A DNA stretch of 64,000 nt from Steromphala cineraria. Taxonomy: Eukaryota; Mollusca; Gastropoda; Trochida; Trochidae. The translations under genes and the position numbers were made by a program. The notes beneath the pieces are model-generated. The model was not told the origin of the DNA. It saw nothing but the letters and a program-made list of their open reading frames with translations, and ran no database searches. The stretch spans positions 50,738,227-50,802,226 of the forward strand of contig OU744732.1 in the NCBI GenBank assembly GCA_916613615.1, given 5' to 3'. Shown in pieces: positions 27,123 through 38,874 of the stretch. Each line of letters begins with the position of its first letter. Positions within the stretch are counted from its first letter, which is position 1.

Positions 27123-27182
27123 TATAAAAAGGATATACAATGTTTTGATGTTAAAATGTTATATAGAAAATACACTTTGCAT
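27123..27182 (+). repeat. 60-bp templated duplication in Q3
   Basis: Exact copy of 26464-26523, found 659 bp downstream and only in Q3. Q2 at the same place reads straight through (about 17960). Confidence 0.85.
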
Positions 27183-27816
27183 CACTTTTAAATCATGTTT
27201 AACTACATTTGCATGAAAGATGTACACCTTTGAACATAGCATAGCCCTAAAACTCAAAAACCGGTGATGTCATAGCATTGTGACGTCGCCGTGTTTATGA
27301 CGTCAGGGGCATTGTGATGTTATTATGTTTATGGCATCATAATATTGTGACGTCGTTTCCTGATGATGAAAACGTTTGTGATGTTATGCACTTGCCGATG
27401 ACAAGGCATTGTTCAATATCTACTGTCACATCGATATCTCCTAGGAGATATCGCTTAAATTTCCACAAGTGATATCACCTGTGGAACACAGTTTTGGATG
27501 ATAAATTTGTATAATATGCCTAACATAACCGTAAAACTTTTGACAAGTCATTGAAGTGACCAGGGGTCTAACATTTTAAAATCCTTTCATTATTCTCTAT
27601 AAAATCCCAAGTAAGTGACCAAAAGCTTTAGGCCTTGGTCATATTTGTTCCTTATGTAATGTAATAATGTATAATGATGCCAATTTCCCTATAGGATATA
27701 TATATGGAACATGACCCAATCTGTCTATTTTCCTGCAAAAATTTGAAGTTATGTAAAAATGAGTAGACACTCCCAGAACATGAATATTATCTTTTGTCCT
27801 TTCTGCTGGATTTATT

Positions 27817-28957
27817 GCTTTGGGGTCCAGAGACCCCAAAGTTATGTAACATCTGATATTGAAAACTAATGGCAGAAGTTTCTCTCTATATTACTCTTGG
27901 AAACTTCAAAGAGAAGTTTCAGCCAATGATATTTGTTTTAAGCATATCCTGGTATTTCAACGACCAATGGACCGTGCTGTAGCAAATTTATACCCACGTG
28001 ACCATGTGGGTGGTACGAAATAATTGGCAAGCTTTAATTTGGAAACTGATTATTATAATAATGCTTTGATGTAACATAAATCGTTAATTTTCCAAAATAT
28101 ATAGATGAGCGTTTACACCATTTATAAATATCAATTTTGCATATGCATGTGAGCTGTTTTGTAGTTATTCGGGCTATTTTTTGCATTCCACATTCGGAAA
28201 CGACATTCCATTTTTGTATCAACTAGGAATTCGATTCCCTTTTACTATAACGCGAGCGCTGAATGTCCCGCCTTGTCAATGACTGCTCGTTCACTCAATG
28301 CATCTCATCGCTTCACGGAAAAAATGATACTGAACAGGCCATTTTCAAATTTCATGTTTCAAAACAAACGTTATGGATGATTTATTTACGATTAAAGGTG
28401 TCTTTTGAAGAAAGTATTGACATATAGCCTAAAGTATGACAAAATATTCTTAAATGTCATCATATAATATAATGAATAATGAACTTGTAGTTGAGATCAT
28501 TTCTAAATTTTTCAGCAACTTTCGGCTGTAATTCGATCAACACTCAATTAAGGAAAATTATTCTTGCAACATGTAATTAACCTGAAAGTCAATAGCACAA
28601 CTATTTATCTTCTAGTTAATCAAGTGCTGGTTCTTGTATTAAACTCACCGTCAGCTATTTTTTAAAGCAACATAAATTTGAATAACCGTATTAATGTTTA
28701 AAAATTTATATCATAATTGAGATAGGAGACGTATCTATCATTGTTGAAATTTAAACGGAACGAACAAGTCGTTTATCTATGTACATAGTGTACAGATAAC
28801 CATCAAAACAAAGAGCAAAGAACATGCGTCTCCGATTGGAACAATTTATTCAAGTAAAGTCCCCGTCCCTGTCCTCTTTAACCTAAATTTCCTGGTTCTA
28901 TATAGTGATACATAACCGGGTGCCCCAAAGCTTGCCTTTTTAAAGGCTTTTCTTGTT
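27817..28957. mobile_element. 1.14-kb insertion private to Q3, unknown family
   Basis: Q2 has the uninterrupted site GGATTTATTTGATTGACG at about 18648. The insert starts with a perfect hairpin, CTTTGGGGTC and GACCCCAAAG around CAGA. Near its other end is GCCCCAAAGC, a partial inverse of the start (GCTTTGGGG). No ORF longer than about 60 codons looks coding. Its base composition is mixed, with a CpG-containing stretch near 28250-28320. No clear target duplication beyond 2-3 T residues is seen. Confidence 0.6.
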
Positions 28958-30452
28958 TGATTGACGTCCAAATTAAATCCTAATGACATTACATTGATTT
29001 TTTCGGCATAATGGTACGACGAAAGTAAGGCTCTGTGTAGGTTAGTGATACATTACGTCTTATTACTGCTCAAGTTTGGACGCTGTTACTTGATATGGAC
29101 AACCATCCTTACACAAAGATCCAAAATGATCAATTGTTTCAAAGAAAATGTTAACAAAGAGTCACTGTGTTGTTTCATGTTTCAATTTGTGTGAAAAAGT
29201 TATTTTATAGATCAATCTCCTTCACCGAGATAATAATGCAAACATTTTAAAGAAGAAAATTTACTAATTACTTGAAAACATTTAGTAAAATAATGATGTC
29301 TCTTTTTAATGTCTTGATATTATGTTTTCTATAAATTGACTTATAACATTAAAGATTAATATGATAAAGTGGAGACAGACATTGATTTGGTTGCTTCGTG
29401 TAGATTTCAAAAATTGAAAATAAAAAGGTTACCGTAAATTGATGAAGGCTATTGCGAAATGAATAATTGATACTAAAACTAGTCTGGCCTTTGAAATGTA
29501 AGAATTCATAAATTCATAAGGACAAGAAAATTATCAATGGACAGCAAAAACGATTCCTGATGGTACCAAATGATAAAGTGATAAGTAGCTTATTTAAGAT
29601 TCTGATATGATAAATATTTTTCATATATGAAGTGAATACCATTTAAATGAAGTTTAATACATTTTTTTAATGATTCGTTGATTTGATAATTCATGAAAGT
29701 GATTTGTAAAAAGTACCAATAAGGACATAATTTGATAGATTGGCACGAATCGTGACATGCACAATCTATGGAAAAACTCGTTAAACTATTGCGGTAAACC
29801 AAACAAAACCAACACGAATGGCAAAACAGAACGAGACAATATACACAAGATTATCATCATTAGTCAGTCAGAATTCACATGTTAAAGACACAATAACAAA
29901 GTAGAATTCATCAATATATCGTTTAGTACCATTGGCATCAACGCAAGTAGTAATTGGCACTCGAGTTGGTCTGGTTTAAACGAATTTTCGAACTTACACC
30001 ATTAACCAATTAATAAAGACAAGAAAATGCTGAATGGACAAAAATGAGAACTGAAAGTAATGATTGAACTGCATATATGTAATAATAATATATGTACAAA
30101 TTAACTTTGATAATTGTTGTTAATATGAAATGAATCGTTGATCATTCATTATAAGCAATATGTAATGGATATCGATACCTGAATTGATTTTGTAAACAAA
30201 TATCAGTTATAGGTTTTTTTTAAACCAATCACAGGATACTTGCCTCTGAAAACATCATGATTGTTTTGGTCGATCTCGCCAATTACCTTTATAAATGACA
30301 TTTTAGTTGTAAAATTAGCAGTAAAGTTGTGTCAAGATTCCTCTTCATAATTATGTTGGTATTAAACTACCTGCAACGAAAAAATGCCATCCCCTAAAAT
30401 GCAAGAGCGTTTTATCCACATAGGGGTAAGTACAGCTTACACATGGGAACCA

Positions 30453-30539
30453 GTGCTTTCGTAGACATAACCAGTTTGTAGATGGTGTGTTTTTGTAGAC
30501 TTTTTGGAGTCTACGAAACTACCGTGTCTACGAAAACAC
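30453..30539. repeat. 87-bp foldback hairpin (Q3)
   Basis: Counterpart of 7094-7180. Here the left arm reads CTTTCGTAGACA, improving pairing with TGTCTACGAAAA. Confidence 0.6.
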
Positions 30540-31079
30540 CTACACCCTTAAACATTATTTCAGAAACCTATCGTCATATATAACATTTGAAACACCATTT
30601 GCTCACGTTTATACAAGCATGTCTTTAGAAAATTGGCATTTTGAATTTTCCTTATCAAAGCAGAGTAAAATATATCTTTTTGCGTGTTTTAGGACGCCTT
30701 AAATCTATGAGACGTCAACTTATCCCATGTAAATCCAAAGAAGGTGCCTTATGTTGAAATTTCTCATTTACATACATACATGTATGTCATACATTCATAA
30801 CGTGTATCCTAACATTTTGTTGAAAAGAAAACCCTAGAAAAGGATTTCTGAATCCCTAAGTGTTTGAACATAACAGTTAAAAAATTTATCAATTAAATCC
30901 CAAATGTGTAAACTTTCGTAATTCTGTTAACACAATGTTTTTTCATTAATGACATTAGAATTCAACTTAATCAGGCTGTAGTTTTGTGTTGGCTCTGAAG
31001 AAAATCAGGTGAAGTTTCTCTGCCGTTGAGTGCAATCATCTTTAACCTTTTCGATATGAATATTGAAATTGAAGATGTA

Positions 31080-31130
31080 GACAGACAGGGAGACATACAG
31101 ACAGACAGACAGACAGACAGACAGAGAGAC
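31080..31130. repeat. GACA microsatellite (Q3)
   Basis: Counterpart of 7721-7764, with a longer uninterrupted run. Confidence 0.8.
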
Positions 31131-31996
31131 ATAAATAGAGAGACTCAAAGTTTACCCTTTTCATAAAACCAGAGCATTTATATAACTAATATGATATATT
31201 TCTATATTGTGTCTAGACAGAAAGTATCTTGAAAATTTTAAACGCTAATAAATGTTTATTTTGATGTCCATATTAACAGCATACACTTAAATCGAATTAG
31301 TTGATTTGTATGACATACCAAGGAATCTGACATCATAGAGTTTTGACAATAGATGACATAGTCTTTAAAAAAAATTATATAAAAAATGTACTCAACAAGA
31401 AAGCAACATTTAAAAAGATTTTGGTCACTGAGTTAAAACAAAAACTTTAATGCAAAAAAATAATTTTTAATATTTTGTCATTTGAAAATGATGAAAATAT
31501 ACATCTTCAAGAATTGTTATTAGTTTCGATTGATGGGATAAGATGTGTTGAAATTATTTCAATCTTATTTAAACACCTTCATTTTGGTTGAGCTTCAGAG
31601 TTCTTACATTGTTAAAAGGACCTTCCTGTCGGGTTACTTTTTTGTAGAAACGAATACCAAGAGGACGCAGCGATGCATTATATTCTTTGTCATAATGTTA
31701 TAAAAATGTAGAAAAACTAAAATATCACCCTCATTGACACACTTAAAAATAAGTGTGAATTATATAACATCATATATAAGTATAAACAGGAAAGTACTCT
31801 TGAATTTTGTTTTAACATACAATATCCTGATAGGACTGTCCCTTAAAGATGTTCGATTACGATGATTTTGATTGAACCAACCAGAGCCTATACTGTACGA
31901 GCATTTAATGACATAGCTTTTTATTGACAATAAAAAAAGATAGCTAATATAACTATTTAAAATAAAAAGATCATGTAAATAAGATTACATTATAAG

Positions 31997-32106
31997 TTAT
32001 ACCATTCAGAGGCGGGGTCATGGGGAGATATCCGCCTTGAGCTAGGTTTTATGCGACGAGCCGAAGGCGATTATCTCCTCATGCGCCCCGCCTCTGAATG
32101 GTATAA
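31997..32106. mobile_element. 110-bp GC-rich foldback element, intact (Q3)
   Basis: Long inverted repeat. TTATACCATTCAGAGGCGGGG on the left mirrors CCCCGCCTCTGAATGGTATAA on the right, and GGGGAGATA mirrors TATCTCCTC further in. The short loop contains CGAGCCGAAGGCGA. Q1 has a right-arm deletion. Confidence 0.8.
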
Positions 32107-32453
32107 CGCATTTATCATACCGAATGTTTACAAAAAACGCAAAGGATAAAGAGTAAGATCTGCGTAAGTCATTTAACTATAGTTTGTTCAAAGCTACATT
32201 TCAGTTAATCAAAAGTAACCAGCATAATCAAGTGTTCGAGGTAACATACATTGTACATTTCAAGACGCTCAATCTGCACGCTTTTTCCGTGCTTTTTATG
32301 TGCCGGGGTATAAATGATTTATTATCCCGCTCAAGAGGGTGATATCAGTATTTATTCAGCGTCACGTGGACCAATCAAAGATCGAGATTCTTACATGAGG
32401 TAGGATAACTAAAATTGGATAACTTAAATTAAAATGTCAGAAAAACCAATTAT

Positions 32454-32666
32454 AAAGATTGAAGTCCATTTGCGGTCATTTTGTGTGAACACCTTGGTTC
32501 ATTTTGTGTACGAAAAATGAACCACATTGCTGAACTTTATATTATTTATTTCATGTATTAATGCTTCATTTAGTTTAAAAACATTGTCTTTCAATTGGAA
32601 AAAATTATTTTAATTTCCTTTCATCACCTTATATTCCCCCTAAAAACGTGCTACTACCACTTTTAA
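32454..32666 (+). mobile_element. TTAA-type MITE, family 1, right-half remnant (Q3)
   Basis: Counterpart of 9013-9222, with the terminus better preserved (CTAAAAACGTGCTACTACC). Confidence 0.78.
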
Positions 32667-33003
32667 GTATTGATAAACTTTTAGAGTTTATTTTAGATTT
32701 GCACAAGTCATAAATTATATCAAAGTAATGTATATATTACTCTATATATTAATTTAACGTGTCTAGACATTGAAAGTACATGTATGTTGAAATCTTGAAA
32801 GTGATAAAATGCTACTTAATGATATTTGCTTATGTCTACAGCATAGTGAGCATACGCTGATTAATGCTTATCTAATTTCTATCGCTTTTATTATAGGTTA
32901 ATGCAAAAACATTTCAACATTGGGAGTTTGAAATATGCTACGAATTATCCTTTAGTGTGATTTCCCCCCTAGTGTTTAAGGTATTTCATCTTTGCAAATA
33001 TGA

Positions 33004-33489
33004 TTAAAGAGACACAGAGAATGCTGATAGGATCACATATGTCAAATTTTGAAATCGATGTTATTACATCGAGAACCACTAATTGTTACTGAAAATAACA
33101 AGTTAAAGGTCAATCCGTACATGTGAGCGAAAATATGGCCATTCAAAGACGGAATTTTGATCGAAAACCGAACAATGTGACTCGAGTGGTGCGCCCAAAT
33201 TCGTAAAACGTAATTTTGAAACATTGTCATAAGCTGACAGGAAGATATGTTCGACGTGATAGTGTTTATTAGGTATTGTAACTAATTGGATGCATAATTT
33301 CGAATATTAAACGTATTTGAGATGTTTTCTTGATTTTTCCTTAAAATCAAGCATTTTAGAGATACGATACATAAATGGATATATTTGCAAGTCCAGTGAT
33401 GAGATATGAACTTCAATCAGCATATAAGATATTTTGTAGCTGATCAAAACCAAATGAAATTTTAAGAAAGATACTCTGTGTCATTTTAA
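33004..33489. mobile_element. TTAA-type MITE, family 3
   Basis: Starts TTAAAGAGACACAGAGAATG and ends GATACTCTGTGTCATTTTAA, inverted termini flanked by TTAA. It lies in the 889-bp segment of Q3 that Q1 lacks. A shorter member is at 42553-42832, in opposite orientation. Shared internal blocks include ATCACATATGTCAAATTTTG and GATGTTATTACATCG. Confidence 0.8.
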
Positions 33490-33636
33490 GCAAAATACCG
33501 TTTAAACTCATCGGCAAAAGAAACTTATCACTTTTGAACTGAAAATATAGAAAAATATTTTATATAAATATTGTGTATTTTAACTTGTAAAGAACAAATG
33601 TTGATGCATTATGGGGGGATATAAAAAAGGTGAAAA

Positions 33637-33671
33637 TCACGTGACTTTGCCATTGGTGCCAAGTCACGTGA
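33637..33671. promoter_or_regulatory. Paired CACGTG palindrome (Q3)
   Basis: Identical in design to 9315-9349. Confidence 0.35.
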
Positions 33672-34645
33672 CACAAATGGCAAACAAGAGCTAATTATGG
33701 ATCACGATCATCACCCCTGTAGAAAGACCACCTGCACCTCATCAAAAGTCGGATCACAAAACTGTGAGAAGCATTTGAAAGTTGACAAATACTGTGCACG
33801 GATACCAACTTTTGAAGAATTGCCATAGTTCCTAAATTATTATTTACAATTTGTTTTCTCAATATAGATATAAGATGTCAAGATATTGGACAATCCCAAA
33901 ACAGCAAAAACAATTGTATTTTTACCATATGAAAACTTATACCCGTTTGCGTTTGACCATCGTCAACACATTCTTTGAGTGACGTCATGAACGTAAAATG
34001 CTATAAGTGTGTATTGCGTTTTGGACGTACGTACTAGGAGACCAAGGGCAAGTGAAATCAGAGCTCTTCGATTCCTCAGTGGTCCTACATTAACCACTAA
34101 ACTTTGATTTATTGCAAATGCTAAATGGTAAGAATAGACTTAATTTGTGAAGATATACAGCTAATTAAAGGTCCCATGCCCTGTTACTGATTAAAGAACA
34201 CTCAGTCTTTCACAGAACATGCTTCAGTCAAATCTGACTCACCAATCTATGAACAAGCCACGATTAAGGGTAAACAGGAATACTGAAAGAGCCATTAGGT
34301 GACGTCACACAATCCTTGTATGTTTTGTTTAATTATTGTTATTTTTTGTGCTTACAGTTGTCTTGAGCATATTTAAGTCTGATCCGATGTTTTCTTTCTA
34401 ATATTCATGATTTTAGAGTGAACAAATTATCAAAATGATGGTCTGTAATTTTTATTTTTGACCCCTTCTCATTAAAATTTTTTTGAGCGCACTACGGATT
34501 ATGTCAAATACTATTTTCTATTTTTCAATGTTTTTGGGACTGGTTGATATACTATACTGACTTTACTTCAACCTTTTAGCACTTTTCGTTATTTAATGAG
34601 AGTAATTTTAATTGAGTGATAAGTTTCTTTTGCCGATTAGTTTAT

Positions 34646-35172
34646 GTCTAATGCCGAAGGCATCGGGGATTTTGTATTTTAATTTTTTTTCCCTTTAAGT
34701 TAGCGCATTTTCTAAAATCCACCCAATGTTCTTTATTTGCTGAGGTGAGGTGAGGTGAGGTGGTTTGGGGTTTCAAGAGTCTTCCACTTTTATATCAGCT
34801 ACTTGTATTCTTTAATGGAGAGAGCCCGCAACACTATGCATTGCGGTGAAACCTGCGAGCATATGCTGGAACCAGCGAACGATTGGTCCAACGAAAGAAA
34901 TTAGTACAAACGAGTTTGATAAAAAAGGAGTTACCTCCCCTCGCATGAGGATTTTCGTAAATATTGACATTTATCATGCTCTAACTTTATGATTATTATT
35001 CGCCACGTTAGTATCTGTGCGATGTGCAATCATCATTTGTCATTGACAACTAGCAAATACGCTAATCATTTTGAAATGAAAAAATATAATCTATTAATAC
35101 ATTCAAGCAATCGGATTGTTCATCGAAATGGTCGCTCTGCTCCGCTCCGAATGACAGAGCTCCGAACATAGC
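34646..35172. other. Non-unit sequence after the tandem array
   Basis: No match to the Q or P units except the SINE-like fragment at 34738-34890. A small cluster of CpG and GCTC motifs sits at 35128-35165. No gene is recognised. Confidence 0.5.
34738..34890 (-). mobile_element. Diverged fragment of the P-type SINE
   Basis: About four copies of the GGTGA pentamer (34741-34762), followed by a block resembling the SINE body: AGCCCGCAACACTATGCATT continuing into GCGGTGAA and a CGAGCAT block. It is much more diverged than the P1/P2 copies and lacks the tRNA-like head. Confidence 0.6.
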
Positions 35173-35393
35173 TTCATATATCGTTTTAAATAAAACATAA
35201 TTATAAACATTCTTTGTCTATATATTTAAGGAGGAGATTTAACTAAGGTCCATACACATACAACACATTCTACACTGACTTCCAAAATAAACTTTGATGT
35301 TTTTGCAATAATTTCGTTAAATTACTAAAATGTGATACTTTAGTACCAGGTTTGAGCAAGCCGAGTGATATAACTTCCAAATCTGCCATGAGT
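35173..35393 (+). repeat. 221-bp direct repeat, left copy
   Basis: Identical base for base to 37063-37283 by eye. The pair encloses the LINE fragment and a 310-bp GC-richer stretch. The edges show no TG...CA LTR ends, primer-binding site or polypurine tract. Confidence 0.92.
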
Positions 35394-35419
35394 TATTAGT
35401 TATTAATATTAATTATTAA

Positions 35420-36752
35420 ATAGTTATTTTTAGTAAAAGAAAATCCAATAATATCAAATCTCAATATCGCCTTGGTGAAACACCAATCCCTCAATCTGAA
35501 TCAACTACATATGGCGGTGTTCTACTTACTGAACATCTATCAACAAAAGCAAGAATAGATAAGTATTGTCAGAAAGCAAGACAAAATGTCAACTCCCTCA
35601 GATCTGTAGGACTAAATGCTTCTCAGCTTCATCCATTTACAAGTGTCAAAATATGGCTGAGAATGGTACTAACAACAAGTCTCTATGGTTGTGAGATTTT
35701 ACCCTATATTATAGGTCAACAAGCAAATGCACTTGAACTTACGCAACGTTATTTTGCTCGTATTGTACAGGGGCTTGATAACAGATCATCAACATACTCT
35801 ACTATTGCAAATTTGGGATTGTGGTCGCTTGTTGGCTATATTGATAAATGTAAACTCACATTCTTTGGACGCTTATGCAAACTTTCCTGTAACAACTTTG
35901 CAAAAAACATATTCTGTGCAGCAATAACAGCATCTTCAAAATCGCCCTCAATCTGTGATGATCTCCTATCAATACTCTCAAAATATGACTTATGTATATA
36001 TATAAACAAATATGTTACAGAAGGTGTGTTCCCTTCGAAACAAGAATGGCGCAAAATTGTAAATACATCTGTACATAACTATGAAGAACACTCATGGCAA
36101 ATGCAAACATCTTTTAATGCAAATATGAAGCTTTATGGACGTGTTCACAATAAGTTAACTCGCCATATTCTTTGGCAGTTAGCGTACTTATATCCCAACT
36201 ACAAAACTGCCCTACAACTATGCATTAAAATCTCCTCACGTGAAAAAATATCTAAGGAATGCAGCTTATGTAATAAACACACTTACGACTATGATTTTCA
36301 TATAATGCTACATTGTGAGCACCTAAATCCTGACAGAAATGCATTTTTTGTATTTATGATTGATCTTCTCGAAGTAGATGTTTATGTTGCTTTCGAAATG
36401 CTGGATGAGCTTGACATGCTAGCCTTCCTGTTCGGAGGTGAAACTGATTTCAATAAATATATTGATCATACCACATGGGAAACCATTATTTTACAATTTT
36501 CATTATATGTATCAAGTTTGAAACGCCACCTACTACAATATCACAATGAATAATGAATTTTATGCGTGCAAAGCAAATATTACTTCAACATTGTCCATTA
36601 TTTCCAGATATAATATAAACTCAATGTATATACATGTATATATATTTATCATTGTGTCTTGATTCATGTATTTGTATCAAATATAAATGTATGTTTTTGA
36701 TCTTCGGTTAAAAACTGGAGGAAATAAAGAATCTCTCTCTCTCTCTCTCTCT
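35420..36752 (+). pseudogene. LINE (non-LTR retrotransposon) C-terminal fragment
   Basis: An open frame runs from about 35420 to a stop at 36553; the first ATG is 35663 (296 codons), but homologous-looking sequence begins upstream. The translation resembles the part of non-LTR ORF2 proteins after the reverse transcriptase core. There is a region around GVLLTEHLSTKARIDKYCQKA, then the thumb-like segment LYGCEILPYI, then QRYFARIVQGL, and a cysteine-histidine knuckle (CSLCNKHTYDYDFHIMLHC) near residues 209-227 of the ATG-start frame. The catalytic FADD box and endonuclease domain are absent, so the copy is 5'-truncated and cannot act alone. A 3' untranslated region of about 180 bp ends in (CT)n at 36732-36753, which serves as the tail. 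The frame has no internal stop, suggesting a young insertion. Confidence 0.8.
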
Positions 36753-36753
36753 C
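36732..36753 (+). repeat. (CT)n tail of the LINE
   Basis: About eleven CT dinucleotides directly after GAAATAAAGAAT at the 3' end of the LINE fragment. Confidence 0.85.
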
Positions 36754-37062
36754 ATCCATTTCAAAAGATGTGCTGCTGAGTTTTTTAAACTTCCAGCGAG
36801 CTAGGGCAACTTTTCTGATTGGCCGAGCGGCTGATTTCAGAGGTCAGCGGGATGACCCGCCTTACGGGCCAATCTTAGATCAACAGTATGACCAAATATA
36901 AAACCTGTTGATCTAAATTTATTTAGATTACTTGTATATAAGAAACTAACTAGATTTTGGAATAATCTCCTTATTATAAAGATTTATAACAGAAAAAATA
37001 TAAGTCACGTAATATTATTTTAAAAGCAAGTCTATTTCTTTTCCAAAGATTTAGATAATTAT
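36754..37062. other. Segment between LINE tail and right 221-bp repeat
   Basis: Contains GATTGGCC and GGCCAATC inverted ends around a strong hairpin (GCGGG-ATGA-CCCGC). A second hairpin follows with perfect 12-base arms, TTAGATCAACAG and CTGTTGATCTAA. Unknown element; no coding. Confidence 0.5.
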
Positions 37063-37283
37063 TTCATATATCGTTTTAAATAAAACATAATTATAAACAT
37101 TCTTTGTCTATATATTTAAGGAGGAGATTTAACTAAGGTCCATACACATACAACACATTCTACACTGACTTCCAAAATAAACTTTGATGTTTTTGCAATA
37201 ATTTCGTTAAATTACTAAAATGTGATACTTTAGTACCAGGTTTGAGCAAGCCGAGTGATATAACTTCCAAATCTGCCATGAGT
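37063..37283 (+). repeat. 221-bp direct repeat, right copy
   Basis: Perfect duplicate of 35173-35393 at an offset of exactly 1890 bp. Confidence 0.92.
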
Positions 37284-38874
37284 AACAAAAAAGGTCAAAC
37301 GTTAAATTGCGTCTTCTGTCAGCAGGTTTAACTTCACATTTCGTCTGCATCGAAGCTTTTAAATGGGAATGTGTGGACACAAGTCTCTCTGGTCATATTG
37401 ACACATCTTTGAGTCGTACAAATGGTAATCAGCCTTAAGAGCTCAACAATCGCAATTAAATCTTGTTATTGCATGCCAAATCTGACGTTATAACTTCGAA
37501 TTAAATTGCAATGTTTCGATGTTTAGTGACCAATAGCTATCAACTTAGCAGTCAATGAGCTCTGATTAGATCTGTCCAAATTCGTAAAGTACACGAGAAC
37601 ATAACAACATGCCGACCTTTGATGTTTGCTATCTCTGACGTCACTCAGAGACAATGTTGGCGGTGGTCTAACGTCACAGATATCGACTCGCATGCAGTGA
37701 GAAAACAATTGTCTTTTTTGTGTTTCAGGGTTGTCAGCAATTCTCACAACCTCTCCGAATAGCAGGATCAAGTTAACATTAGAAATGAAGAAACACTACC
37801 GATTCTTGTAAAAAGGGCTGTTTTTGATCAATTTTGTCAATTTTCAGAGGCCGGTATTTGCCAATTTTTTGCTATACGTTTACTGCTTTTAATGTGTTTT
37901 TTTTCACTATTGGAGTGACAAACATTCATTATGGACAGTTATCAAACTTTTTCGTCACGTGACTAAGTTCCAGCGGCAACGACACGTGATTATGACATTT
38001 TTGCCATTTCTGCAAAAATGCATGAATATTGCTCAATTAAAAGTTTTTAACTTGAAAGTGTGGGTTTCAATTAAGTCATTGCCAACTTAAATGAAAATGT
38101 TAATATGAGATCTTTTTCGAAATTTCAGTTTTAAAATTGCAAAGTTTCTTTTGGAATTCAGTTTATATACATGTACATGTATAATCAAAAGTCATTTTCT
38201 ATTATGTTCCAATGAAAAATGCCATCTTTGTGCACTGTACAAGCCAAAAACTATGATGCTTTAGAAGTCAATATTTTTAATTCTGAATTGAAGATGTCTT
38301 TTCCGATTAAAACTAAATCTAACATTCAACATCGTACAAACAATCTAGTTGTAGAATATCGCATAGTTTGTGACGCCAATTAAAACCTAAACTTATCATT
38401 GCACTGTTTTCCCCTGAAGGCTTATACTTGCCTGAAATCCAAAGTTCAAAGGATATTTTAAACTAAATTGGAAATGAGAAAAAAAAAATGAATATTTGAA
38501 TCGTTCTAATTTGTACAACGGAAAGTAAATCCAATCATGTGTTGATCATATTAATTTCTATGAAAACAAATATTGTAGCAGAAAAAAGGGTTATATCGTT
38601 TTTAAAGATTGCATTTTTAAAAGAATTATTTGTTATTTTACAAATGTATTTCGTAACGTATATTAACAGATGTGCAATCGATTGGATAAATTATTCCAAT
38701 TCCCTAGTTTAAGCGGTTTAATGTCATATTTAGCTTCAGGAAATATTATCATACTTCAGAATATTTCTTCGTTTTTAAATGAAATAGATTTATCAATAAC
38801 ATTTATATAATGCCATTTTGTATGGTTGTTTGTGTAAAAGATATCCTTAATCTAGCCGAAAGTAATGTTTGTAT
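37284..38874. other. Unassigned sequence
   Basis: No gene recognised. A CRE-type octamer TGACGTCA (37636-37643) lies inside an inverted TCTCTGA/TCAGAGA. An 82-codon minus-strand ORF at 37523-37771 lacks any recognisable domain. Confidence 0.4.

Larger units (their letters stand above)
21579..34645. repeat. Large tandem duplication unit, copy Q3
   Basis: The longest Q copy. It combines the 1-kb middle block shared with Q2 (26530-27610) and the right half shared with Q1 (28958-34645). Private additions are a 60-bp templated insertion at 27123-27182, a 1141-bp insertion at 27817-28957, an 889-bp segment at 32734-33622, and about 79 bp at 34491-34569. Homology to Q1 ends at 34645, matching Q1 about 10237. 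No P segment follows. Confidence 0.9.

Noticed and set aside
27817..28957. Helitron insertion.
   Set aside because: The ends do not read TC...CTRR in either orientation and the site is not a clean A-T insertion.
35173..37283. LTR retrotransposon with 221-bp LTRs.
   Set aside because: The enclosed protein is LINE-like, there is no TG...CA, primer-binding site or polypurine tract, and the LINE ends in its own (CT)n tail inside the repeats.
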